This document shows, piece after piece, positions 15,109-21,554 of a DNA stretch of 21,554 nucleotides (position 1 is its first letter; each line of letters starts with the position of its first letter). A model generated the notes under the pieces. It searched no databases. It worked only from the letters and a program-made list of their open reading frames with translations, and had not been told where the DNA came from. The position numbers and the translations under genes are program-made. Source of the stretch: CAZGLR01 sp964526635 (GTDB lineage Bacteria; Zixibacteria; MSB-5A5; GN15; JAAZOE01); assembly GCA_964526635.1 (NCBI GenBank), contig CAZGLR010000056.1:1-21554 (forward strand). Reading direction: 5' to 3'.

Positions 15109-15684
15109 ATGGCACGCAGAATTCTTGCGGTTGACAATGAACTGCACATGCTCAGTCTGCTGGAACAACTGATTTCCAAAAAGACTGCGTATCAGATAAC
15201 CACTACGCATAATGCGCTGGAAGTGCCGGAGATGCTCGAAGAGGAATCGTTTGACGTTATCATCACCGATCTCAAAATGCCCGGTCTGTCGGGTCTGGAT
15301 ATCCTTCAGCAGGTGCATGATCACGGCCGCGGCGAGGAAGTGATTATGATTACGGCCTTTCCGAGTATCGAGACCGCTTCGGAGGCCCTGGGCCTGGGGG
15401 CGTCGGATTATATCATCAAGCCGTTCAAAAAGAACCGGCTGTTGCAGTCGCTGGAGAGAGCCATGTTCCGCCAGCAGGCCCGGCGCGACGCCGCCTTTCT
15501 GGTGAAGCTTTTGTTGCAGGAACCATTTGACGCTGCGCTAAAACAGTTTAAATTGGAATATTTCACCCATATGATCGCCCGAACCGGCGATGATGTGCGA
15601 ACAATGGCCCAGCGTTCCGGGTTATCGGTTAGTGAAGTTGAGTCGATAGTAAAAGAAAGAAATGCCGCCGAGTCGGACAAATAG
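15109..15684 (+). CDS. Response regulator: receiver plus Fis-type helix-turn-helix, no AAA+ domain
   Basis: A 191-residue protein with an intact receiver domain: Asp9 and Glu11 (VDNE) for metal, Asp54 (ITDLKMPG) as phosphorylation site, Thr82 (ITAF) and Lys104 (IIKPF). Residues about 148-184 (LEYFTHMIARTGDDVRTMAQRSGLSVSEVESIVKE) look like the Fis-type helix-turn-helix found at the end of NtrC-type regulators, but the sigma-54-interacting AAA+ domain between them is absent. The chosen ATG has a GGGAG ribosome-binding site 6 bases upstream; a longer version from 15088 would overlap the previous gene and is less likely. It starts 1 base after the PEP-synthase-like stop, so co-transcription is nearly certain. 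No sensor kinase is encoded nearby, so its phosphodonor is unknown; one may be encoded elsewhere. Confidence 0.85.
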   Translation: MARRILAVDNELHMLSLLEQLISKKTAYQITTTHNALEVPEMLEEESFDVIITDLKMPGLSGLDILQQVHDHGRGEEVIMITAFPSIETASEALGLGASDYIIKPFKKNRLLQSLERAMFRQQARRDAAFLVKLLLQEPFDAALKQFKLEYFTHMIARTGDDVRTMAQRSGLSVSEVESIVKERNAAESDK

Positions 15685-15710
15685 CGTTCGAGTGTCCAGT
15701 GAGTCGTTGA

Positions 15711-15716
15711 AAGGAG
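15711..15716 (+). promoter_or_regulatory. Shine-Dalgarno AAGGAG that decides the CBS-protein start
   Basis: AAGGAG ends directly against an ATG at 15717, leaving no spacer, but lies an ideal 6 bases before the in-frame GTG at 15723. The GTG is therefore the more likely initiation codon. Confidence 0.65.
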
Positions 15717-15722
15717 ATGAGA

Positions 15723-16256
15723 GTGGAGCAGGTCAAACTGAAACGCGCCGGAGATATCATGATCCCGCTGGAGAAATATCCCCACATACCCTACTGGTTT
15801 ACCCTGCGTCAGGCAATGGCCGAGATGGAACATTCTGAATTGGAAATCGATGGCCGCCGTTCGCTGCCCCGTATGGTCCTCGTTTTCGATGAAAAATACC
15901 GCCTGATGGGCCTGGTAAGGCGCCGTGATATCCTCCGTGGCCTGGAACCCGAATTTCTACTGGATATGCCGGTGACCGAACGCAAACAGCTCTTTGACCC
16001 GAAAACGACCCCCGATAGCTGGGAAATACCGATCAATAAAATCGTCGATGCCACCCGCAAACGGGCCGAACGGCCGGTATCGGAGATTATGCGATCGATC
16101 GAAAAAACCGCCGATTTTGACTCGCATCTGTTTCAGATCATCTATGACATGAACATCGGCCGGGTCAACATGCTGCCGGTACTCAAAGACGGCCGCGTGG
16201 TGGGAGTTGTCAGATCAGTCGATGTCTTTCATGAAATCGCAAGGCTTGTCTTGTAG
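15723..16256 (+). CDS. Two-CBS-domain protein
   Basis: A small soluble protein of 177 residues made of a CBS pair: the first unit covers about 8-75 (AGDIMIPLEKYPHIPYWFTLRQAMAEM...VLVFDEKYRLMGLVRRRDILRG), an insertion of about 40 residues follows, and the second covers about 115-175 (VSEIMRSIEKTADFD...VNMLPVLKDGRVVGVVRSVDVF). CBS pairs usually bind adenine nucleotides (AMP, ADP, ATP) or SAM and regulate a partner. No enzyme domain is attached, so it probably acts on a neighbour. It lies 38 bases after the response regulator stop, with the same orientation and before a terminator, so it is probably the last gene of the PEP-synthase-like operon and could report energy charge to it. Start is the GTG at 15723 rather than ATG 15717, from ribosome-binding-site spacing. 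Confidence 0.85.
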   Translation: MEQVKLKRAGDIMIPLEKYPHIPYWFTLRQAMAEMEHSELEIDGRRSLPRMVLVFDEKYRLMGLVRRRDILRGLEPEFLLDMPVTERKQLFDPKTTPDSWEIPINKIVDATRKRAERPVSEIMRSIEKTADFDSHLFQIIYDMNIGRVNMLPVLKDGRVVGVVRSVDVFHEIARLVL

Positions 16257-16304
16257 ATGATTTTTTAGACGATCCTATTGACGATTCCGTCTCGAAAATA
16301 TTTC

Positions 16305-16337
16305 CGTCATGTTGAAAACTCAGCAGGACGTTTTTTT
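16305..16337 (+). terminator. Rho-independent terminator closing the PEP-synthase-like/CBS operon
   Basis: CGTC-A-TGTTG (16305-16314) pairs with CAGCA-G-GACG (16321-16330), with one A/G mismatch and one G-U pair, and seven T follow (16331-16337). It lies 48 bases after the CBS gene stop. Confidence 0.75.
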
Positions 16338-16423
16338 ATTGAGGCTTTATCGTGGCTTTGGCTGGAATCCACGGCGAGCCGCATGCCACCCGGCCTTATA
16401 ATTTCTCGCTGTATGTCCGCCGT

Positions 16424-16632
16424 AGGTCGAAATCCCTTGCCCCGCGAGCGTAAGCGCGCGGGTGCGGAGCGAAGCGGAGCAGGTTTCGACATTAAAATGA
16501 TGATACCATCTACGTAGTCGAATCCTCCCTCGCTGCGCTCGGGATCGCTCGCGCCATACGGCGCTCACGACAAGGGATTTCGACCTGCAATTTACTCCAT
16601 ACGGCGCTCACGATAAGGGATTTCGACCTGCA
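16424..16632. repeat. Direct and inverted repeat cluster with GGGATTTCGACC core
   Basis: Two 36-base direct repeats at 16554-16589 and 16597-16632 differ at one position and are separated by 7 bases. The 16-base AGGTCGAAATCCCTTG at 16424-16439 is the exact reverse complement of 16571-16586 inside the first copy. Another related piece, GCAGGTTTCGAC, starts at 16478. Between them are short GC-rich self-complementary stretches (CGCTGCGCTCG, GCGAGCGTAAGCGCGCG). No protein, transposase or target-site duplication is visible. It resembles a decayed interspersed repeat family, or a non-autonomous repeat, rather than CRISPR. Confidence 0.75.
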
Positions 16633-16652
16633 CGATAATCAATTGACCCTCG

Positions 16653-16688
16653 TACCGCACCCGGCGCCCGGGTGCGGTAAACGATTTT
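16653..16688 (+). terminator. GC-rich hairpin, possible terminator
   Basis: TACCGCACCCGG (16653-16664) pairs perfectly over 12 bp with CCGGGTGCGGTA (16668-16679) around a CGC loop. A TTTTT run follows 5 bases later (16684-16688), so it is a plausible but not ideal intrinsic terminator. No gene on the plus strand needs it, since the CBS operon already ends at 16337. It may instead belong to the repeat island. Confidence 0.5.
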
Positions 16689-16702
16689 TGCAGAGGGAAT
16701 TA

Positions 16703-16731
16703 TTGCTATAAAAGACTGAATTGTTTATATT
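16703..16731 (+). promoter_or_regulatory. Sigma-70-type promoter for the nuclease-like gene
   Basis: TTGCTA (16703-16708) and TATATT (16726-16731) are separated by exactly 17 bases and match the consensus at 4 and 5 of 6 positions. The expected transcript start, 6-7 bases downstream, is at about 16738, the first base of the perfect hairpin that follows. Confidence 0.55.
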
Positions 16732-16737
16732 AACGGC

Positions 16738-16766
16738 GACCCGACAATGCTGCGCATTGTCGGGTC
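16738..16766 (+). promoter_or_regulatory. Perfect 13-bp hairpin at the predicted 5' end of the nuclease-like mRNA
   Basis: GACCCGACAATGC and GCATTGTCGGGTC are perfect inverted repeats with a 3-base loop. The hairpin starts at the predicted transcript start and ends 11 bases before the first ATG. No T-run follows, so it is not a terminator. It could protect the 5' end of the mRNA, limit translation, or be a palindromic operator at the start site; it could also be a repeat-family copy. Confidence 0.7.
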
Positions 16767-16777
16767 CACACAAGTAA

Positions 16778-17638
16778 ATGTTTTACGTAAGAATGCGAAA
16801 ATATATAATCTTTGAGTTGGGAGATTGGCGTTTGACCACGGCAAAATTGGTAAAAGACCCACTCACTGTGGGATTGAAAAGAGCTGATGAAGATGGAAGA
16901 AGGCTGTTTTCGTATTTCGTAGCACAACTGAACAGGGCGTTGGAAAAGAGGATGCTAGGCCCCATATGGTGGCAGCCTGACTCATCTCAGAAGTACGAAA
17001 ATCGCTGGTACTGGATGTTCTCTTACAATTCTGTGGCGCGTGATTTCATAACTCGTTTGAACTTTGTTGCTAAGGACGTCATAACCGTCCAGATATCTCA
17101 CTTTGGAGCAAAAAAACCGGTCGAAGCTGAATTTGTTCCAGAACAATTGTTCAAGCGGTTGGTCTACCCTCAAAAGGCTCCACCTGAAATCCGTATTGAG
17201 TCAATGAGTGATGTTGACTTCTACACACCCCTGATTGCGGAGCATTACTTTAGAATTGATGAACACATCAAACTTGGCGGAAAACTGAAGACTAGAGGCT
17301 GGAGCCATCTGGAGGTAGCACTCAAGGGATTCATAAATACCAACGACAAGGCGGAATGGGTGGGCTGGTACCATCCGGATTTTCTTGGTGGCCGCCGAGA
17401 AATAGATATCGCGAATCTGAGCGAGAAAATTGCAATTGAAGTGCAGGGGACTCATTGGCATAAGCGCGAGGGCATGGAGGAAAAGGATCTCGCTAAGAAG
17501 GAAGAGATATTAGGAGCTGGTTGGAAGCTGATTTGGGCTTGGGAGGATGCCATTAAGGACAGATTCGGATTTAGCAGCGTCCTTGACGCAATTGAGGACG
17601 TTCGCGATGGTGAATCCTTCGTGGAGATTTCACAATAA
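16778..17638 (+). CDS. Putative PD-(D/E)XK / Vsr-like endonuclease-domain protein
   Basis: A 286-residue protein. Residues about 195-260 carry a nuclease-like pattern: YHPDF (Asp201), REIDI (Glu208, Asp210), IAIEVQGTHWH (Glu221, Gln223, His226, His228), DLAKKEEIL and GWKLIWAWE. The order PDF, IEVxG-xx-WH, D..K...L, GWK-I-W is that of the DUF559/Vsr/EDxHD relatives of the PD-(D/E)XK fold, so DNA cleavage is likely but unproven. The N-terminal 190 residues are not recognised and may bind DNA or a partner. The gene stands alone, is visibly AT-richer than its neighbours and sits in a repeat island, which suggests horizontal acquisition. The start is unclear: ATG 16778 or 16793, both without a good ribosome-binding site. 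It may be a defence or repair nuclease, or a relic of a mobile element; no methyltransferase or cognate gene is adjacent. Confidence 0.6.
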   Translation: MFYVRMRKYIIFELGDWRLTTAKLVKDPLTVGLKRADEDGRRLFSYFVAQLNRALEKRMLGPIWWQPDSSQKYENRWYWMFSYNSVARDFITRLNFVAKDVITVQISHFGAKKPVEAEFVPEQLFKRLVYPQKAPPEIRIESMSDVDFYTPLIAEHYFRIDEHIKLGGKLKTRGWSHLEVALKGFINTNDKAEWVGWYHPDFLGGRREIDIANLSEKIAIEVQGTHWHKREGMEEKDLAKKEEILGAGWKLIWAWEDAIKDRFGFSSVLDAIEDVRDGESFVEISQ

Positions 17639-17781
17639 CACAAAGATTTCAGATTGAAAGACAACGTAGTTTGACGAAACATGTAATTATTATTGATCCA
17701 GCTATGGGTTGATCGAGAAGAAGGCAATCATTGGCAGATAGAATTGCTCAAATCCAGCCGTTTCATCCAACATAGCCCCAC

Positions 17782-17813
17782 AAAAATATAAACCCACGAC
17801 AAAGTCGCGGGTT
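17782..17813 (-). terminator. Terminator for the minus-strand ferredoxin/acylase operon
   Basis: Read on the minus strand, AACCCGCGAC and GTCGTGGGTT form a 10-bp stem (one G-U pair) with a TTT loop, followed by TATATTTTT. It lies about 95 bases downstream of the ferredoxin gene stop. On the plus strand no T-run follows. A second, weaker minus-strand stem (CCTCGG/CCGTGG with a T-T mismatch, about 17872-17883) is followed by GGTTTGCGTTTTG and lies closer to the gene; the two share the sequence AAACCCACG on the plus strand. Confidence 0.65.
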
Positions 17814-17909
17814 ACGGATTAATCAACCTATAAAGCGGGGATATACAGCTCAATCAAAACGCAAACCCACGGCAAGCCCGAGGCTACCCTGTTATATCGA
17901 TGCTGCCAA

Positions 17910-19007
17910 CTACTTCGTGAACTTGAATGCGATCGCATTCTCCGGGCAGGTTCTGACACAAATCCCGCACGATGTGCAATCAGGTAAGGTGAGTTGATTC
18001 TGGCCCGAACGGAGACCATAGATAGTTGGGCACGGGCTCTCTTCTTCACACGTCCCGCATTCGGTGCAGGCTTTTTGGTCAACGCGCACCCGCCCCGGCG
18101 AGATTTTTTCAAAAAGCCAACTGATTGCTCCGATCGGGCAGGCCATATAGCAAAACGGCCGGTATAAAAACAAACTGGCCCCGGCCAAAATAATAAATCC
18201 GATAATGAAATACATTGACGTGAAGTCCCAATGCAGCAAATGAAACATATTGATCGGCTCGTAAACGCTATATGCCTGATATGCTGTCCAGGTCTGCTCA
18301 GTGATGTCGGCTCCGAGAGCATCGGCCAGCATGATAAAAAGATCTTTCACCCAGAAAAATGTCAGGATAAACATAGTCAGCAGGCCGAAACGGACCGCAT
18401 TGAACGCCGCAAAATTGAACCGTTTGATGCGCCATTTGTTGGGGATTTTGTTGATCAATTCCTGCAGCGCCCCCAGCGGGCAAACCCAGCCGCAGAACCA
18501 TTTGCGGACAATCAGCGAGGGCACAAAAATCGCGACAAACATGGCGGTAAAGGCCGGGAAAAACTCACCCCAGGTGAATTTGAACATGAATAGTTTGGTC
18601 ACTGCGCACATTGGGCTGGGATGCAAGGGGAATGTAATACTCATATCACTGCCGAATAAAAACAGCGCGACCGCCAAAAGTCCCAGGCGCAGCCAGTTGC
18701 TGACCCAGCGGCCCGGAAGCAGCGACAGACCGACCAGCATCATGATGCCAAACGCAATATACTTGCTGCTGATTAAAAAATCGCCGACGCCCTTAGGCTT
18801 GCGAGTGGAAGCCGGGGCGGCAGATTCATGATCGTGATCATGTTCTTCGGTTACGTCGGTTTCACTCGCTGCCGCGGTCGGGATTGAATCGCATTCTTCG
18901 GAAGGATCAATTTCGTTGGATTCCCGGGCGCTCACCGATGGCGCCAGGCAGATTACCAGGCCCACAATCAGGACCAGCGCAAGGGTATAAATCGAGATGT
19001 TTTTCAT
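17910..19007 (-). CDS. NapH-like membrane ferredoxin protein with signal peptide and His/Asp-rich segment
   Basis: A 365-residue protein. It begins with a signal-peptide-like segment (hydrophobic 7-24, possible cleavage after VSA at 27), then a disordered acidic stretch with EEHDHDHE (54-61), a likely metal-binding patch. Four or five membrane helices follow (about 82-98, 105-121, 152-168, 205-222, 265-283), with the NapH/CcoG-family motifs FCGWVCPLG (171-179) and FCYMACPIG (285-293). At the C-terminus are two Fe-S motifs: an unusual CTECGTCEEESPCP (Cys314/317/320/326) and a regular CTSCGICVRTCP (Cys344/347/350/354). It probably passes electrons between quinones and a partner on one face of the inner membrane. 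The ATG has no Shine-Dalgarno, and a promoter may place the transcript start at the ATG itself. It lies 30 bases after the acylase gene, so it may also be co-transcribed with it. Confidence 0.85.
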   Translation of the reverse strand: MKNISIYTLALVLIVGLVICLAPSVSARESNEIDPSEECDSIPTAAASETDVTEEHDHDHESAAPASTRKPKGVGDFLISSKYIAFGIMMLVGLSLLPGRWVSNWLRLGLLAVALFLFGSDMSITFPLHPSPMCAVTKLFMFKFTWGEFFPAFTAMFVAIFVPSLIVRKWFCGWVCPLGALQELINKIPNKWRIKRFNFAAFNAVRFGLLTMFILTFFWVKDLFIMLADALGADITEQTWTAYQAYSVYEPINMFHLLHWDFTSMYFIIGFIILAGASLFLYRPFCYMACPIGAISWLFEKISPGRVRVDQKACTECGTCEEESPCPTIYGLRSGQNQLTLPDCTSCGICVRTCPENAIAFKFTK

Positions 19008-19013
19008 CGGGCT

Positions 19014-19041
19014 AACATAATAAATTGGACAGATTTGTCAA
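19014..19041 (-). promoter_or_regulatory. Possible promoter giving a leaderless mRNA for the NapH-like gene
   Basis: On the minus strand a perfect TTGACA (19036-19041), overlapping the acylase stop codon, is followed after 16 bases by TATGTT (19014-19019, 4 of 6). The expected transcript start is at about 19007, the first base of the ATG. The absence of a ribosome-binding site agrees with this. Confidence 0.4.
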
Positions 19042-21479
19042 TCAGAGTTCGCAGGGTTTTGCGGAACAACGGTAGTCTCCGGCTGCAGGATAAGCCGGGA
19101 ATAGCCCTTTGTATCAGCCTCCGGGCGGTCGAGTACAAACGGTCGATATTCACCGTTCAGCCAGAGCGGCATTTGGTCCACATAATGCCGGCTCATAAAA
19201 TTGCCGGATATACCCGATGGCAGAATGCGTCGCGAGTTGTTGATATCCGACAAATCAAAAATATGCCGTTGCGATGCCCCGGCCTTCATATCAAATGGCG
19301 CCGCCAGACTGTATAACCCGGCATCGACACTGTTGTTGCTGCCGCTCATCGGAAATGGTCCTGCGTTCATGAATCCGCCGATGATGGGAATGTGCCGCCC
19401 GAGATCATGATAGAATGTGAGGTTATGGACTTTACCCCATTGCCATGCCGACACCTCCGGTCCCATATCTTTTTCAAGAGTAGTCACGGCCTGTCTGAAC
19501 GATTCGACAATGACATCGCTGCGGGTTTCTCGTTCTTCAGTATCCGATTGGTCGAACCATGGCGAATTTTCATTCAGAAAGATATGCTGTATTGCTTTCT
19601 GCACAGTGAAGCCATCGGACTGGACATAAGTCTGAAAAAGCCTGTCACCCAGATGCGGCCGCAGAGTGTTCTCCAGAATCTGTTGAAAAACAGTATGGAA
19701 AACAGTCGGCGCGACAGCATCGGCTCTGGCTTCAAAATCCCATTCTTTGAGTAGATCACGAGCCTGCTGTTCCCGCAGGCGTAATTCCGCCGATCCGAGA
19801 GCATCGATTAAGATCGGTACCCAGCGCGTGGCAAACGGCAGAGAGTGGTCGCTTTGCATCACGGCACATTTATCCACCGTCAAATCCCCATCCTGCGCCA
19901 GCAATTCTTCAATTCGTTCCGCCCGATCGCCAGGCACAAAGTACTGCGAGATATAGTAGGGGTAATCATCGCCGGTGGTTTTGTTATTGGCCGTGGCGAT
20001 ATATCCCTTATGAGGATTTATCAACGATGGCATGCTGTCGTCCGGCACGTAGCTATCCCAGTCAAAATCGCTGTTCCAACCGGGGAGGAAACGGGTGCCA
20101 TCGAAACCATGACGCCGCGGGATAGACCCGGCCGCAAAGTAGGCAATATTGCCGGCCGTGTCGGCGCATACCCAGTTTTGCCCGGGACTCTTGAACAGCG
20201 CGGCTGATTTCTGTATATCATAAATTGTCTGTGCCTGAGCCAGCTTATAGACCGCCTCAGCCTGAGTGTTGAAATCATATACCGCCCATCTCAATGCCAG
20301 CGCCTGATACCGGGCCATGGCGGTATCCAGATGCGAGATAACATCATTGATTATAGCACCATGATTGCTCAAGCGGATTTTCAGCTCATATGGTTCATGT
20401 CCTTTGATGGTAATCGTATCGGTGCGAATCTCCATATCCTGCCAGGCGCCATCGACTTCATATTGATCTCGATTATCCGGGTTGATGCGTTCCATGTAAA
20501 AGTCGGATTCATCGACCATGAAATTGGTAAAGCCCCAGGCACAGGCACGATTGGCCCCGGCGATAATCATAGGCACGGTTGGCAGCACCACGCCAGAAAC
20601 GTCGAAACTATCGCAGATCAGATGCGCTTCGTACCAGACGCCGGGAAGACCGAGACCGAGATGCATATCGTTGGCGACCATCGGCTTCCCACTTGCGGTC
20701 CGTGAGCCGGAGACAACCCAGTTATTACTCGCGGCTGAATAGGGCTGGCCGTAGAGGGTGCGGGCAAGTTTGATTGTTTCAAGAATTTGCTTTGCATCAC
20801 CAAGAAATCTCTCATCCTCAACTACTCTTGGTCCATACGCGGTATACGTGGGATACAAGTCGGCCAGCATCTCCTCACTCAGTTCCTGTGCGAGAATCTC
20901 ACGGGTGAGCTCATTCTCGAAGGCGAAGTTTAATGACCACGCCATGTAATACAATCCGGTCAGGCAATCCGAGGGTGCCCAGGGTTCAGGCTTGTACGAA
21001 AGCAGAGAAAACTCGAACGGCAGCTTCGATTCCTCGCTGGCCATCCAGGCATTGACACCTCCGGCAAAGGCCGTCAGGTATCTCTTCATCGGAATCGGAA
21101 GCGTATTATAAATGGAATCCACCGGCTGGGGGGCAGTAATGACTCGAAACAGCTTGTCGATCCGCAGAACCGATGGTCCCGCTACTTCAGCCATGCGGCC
21201 TCGCACGGCGCGCCGTATCATGTCCATCTGAAACAGCCGATCCTGGGCGAGCGCATAGCCCAGCCCAAAGGCGACATCATCGGGTGAGTCGGCAAAGATA
21301 TGGGGCATACCAAAATCGTCGCGGATAATCTCAACTTTCCCACTGATGCCGGTAACCGATTGGTTGCCGGCATACGATGGCACTGTGGAGCGCAGGTAGA
21401 AATAGCCGCCGACAGCCGCCGAGATGACAAAAAAGGCGCCGGCCAGGGCGATCCATCCGATAATCCTGAATATCCTCAT
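19038..21479 (-). CDS. Penicillin acylase family (Ntn-hydrolase) protein
   Basis: An 813-residue member of the penicillin G amidase / acyl-homoserine-lactone acylase family, made as a precursor that cleaves itself into two chains. The N-terminus (MRIFRIIGWIALAGAFFVISAAVGGYF) is a membrane anchor or signal peptide, so it works in the periplasm. The alpha part shows VEIIRDDFGMPHIFA (49-63) and GYALAQDRLFQMDMIRRAVRGRMAE (74-98). The beta chain should begin at Ser251 in SAASNNWVVSGSRTASGKPMVANDMHL, where Ser251 is the nucleophile, and LINPHKGYIATANN lies further on. It would hydrolyse an amide bond of an N-acylated compound; the true substrate cannot be told from sequence. The start is chosen from AGGAGG (21484-21489) 4 bases upstream of ATG 21479. 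ATG 21506 with AGGAAA upstream is an alternative, and the frame extends to 21533. The NapH-like gene follows after 30 bases. Confidence 0.9.
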   Translation of the reverse strand: MRIFRIIGWIALAGAFFVISAAVGGYFYLRSTVPSYAGNQSVTGISGKVEIIRDDFGMPHIFADSPDDVAFGLGYALAQDRLFQMDMIRRAVRGRMAEVAGPSVLRIDKLFRVITAPQPVDSIYNTLPIPMKRYLTAFAGGVNAWMASEESKLPFEFSLLSYKPEPWAPSDCLTGLYYMAWSLNFAFENELTREILAQELSEEMLADLYPTYTAYGPRVVEDERFLGDAKQILETIKLARTLYGQPYSAASNNWVVSGSRTASGKPMVANDMHLGLGLPGVWYEAHLICDSFDVSGVVLPTVPMIIAGANRACAWGFTNFMVDESDFYMERINPDNRDQYEVDGAWQDMEIRTDTITIKGHEPYELKIRLSNHGAIINDVISHLDTAMARYQALALRWAVYDFNTQAEAVYKLAQAQTIYDIQKSAALFKSPGQNWVCADTAGNIAYFAAGSIPRRHGFDGTRFLPGWNSDFDWDSYVPDDSMPSLINPHKGYIATANNKTTGDDYPYYISQYFVPGDRAERIEELLAQDGDLTVDKCAVMQSDHSLPFATRWVPILIDALGSAELRLREQQARDLLKEWDFEARADAVAPTVFHTVFQQILENTLRPHLGDRLFQTYVQSDGFTVQKAIQHIFLNENSPWFDQSDTEERETRSDVIVESFRQAVTTLEKDMGPEVSAWQWGKVHNLTFYHDLGRHIPIIGGFMNAGPFPMSGSNNSVDAGLYSLAAPFDMKAGASQRHIFDLSDINNSRRILPSGISGNFMSRHYVDQMPLWLNGEYRPFVLDRPEADTKGYSRLILQPETTVVPQNPANSD

Positions 21480-21554
21480 CATTCCTCCTGCGCGGAATAC
21501 GGCCATGGTTTCCTGAAAGTAGGGGGGAGTCATGGATCGGGCAATAGTTTTCTC

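Noticed and set aside
16554..16632. Short CRISPR array from the 36-base repeats
   Set aside because: There are only two copies, separated by 7 bases, which is too short for a spacer, and no cas gene is present.

Overview
The window looks like a chromosomal segment of an uncultured Gram-negative bacterium with moderate GC (a little above 50% by eye). Two chemoreceptors, several membrane ferredoxin proteins, twin-arginine (Tat) signals and an exported penicillin-acylase-family hydrolase point to a motile organism with anaerobic or respiratory redox chemistry. The PAS-LuxR regulator, the receptors and the PEP-synthase-like/response-regulator/CBS genes resemble what is common in Desulfobacterota and related candidate phyla. 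The sequence alone does not fix the phylum. No rRNA, tRNA, CRISPR array, transposase or integrase was seen.

Region A (1-6286) is a redox and radical-enzyme block. On the + strand are the tail of a DUF362 protein, an AmrS-type radical SAM enzyme with a Tat-like N-terminus, and a 711-residue membrane protein carrying a spermidine-synthase-like domain. They converge, with a 3-base gap, on a minus-strand pair: a Tat-targeted DUF362 protein and a NapH-like plus NapG-like ferredoxin fusion with six cysteine clusters. The pair overlaps by 4 bases.

Region B (6287-12459) is a sensory block. It has a Cache-type chemoreceptor with its own terminator, a PAS-LuxR regulator behind a structured leader, and a second chemoreceptor whose extracytoplasmic part holds two CZB-like zinc-site motifs. 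The two receptors share almost identical signalling domains. A strong terminator closes the block.

Region C (12558-16337) is a compact + strand cassette: an ATP-grasp/phosphohistidine protein of the PEP synthase superfamily without the PEP barrel, a receiver-Fis response regulator, and a two-CBS protein, then a terminator. Nucleotide sensing, phosphohistidine chemistry and aspartate signalling sit side by side.

Region D (16338-17782) is an accessory island. It has direct and inverted repeats built on a GGGATTTCGACC core, strong hairpins, and a lone AT-richer gene for a putative PD-(D/E)XK/Vsr-like nuclease. That gene's probable transcript begins at a 13-bp perfect hairpin.

Region E (17783-21554) is on the minus strand. 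It has an exported penicillin-acylase-family hydrolase followed, 30 bases later, by a signal-peptide-bearing NapH-like ferredoxin membrane protein with a His/Asp-rich segment. This second gene may have its own promoter and a leaderless start. A terminator follows.

The strongest candidates for something undescribed are the Tat-targeted DUF362/AmrS/synthase-like/polyferredoxin neighbourhood and the PEP-synthase-like/response-regulator/CBS cassette. Both are inferences from gene content and order; homology searches and experiments could not be run.
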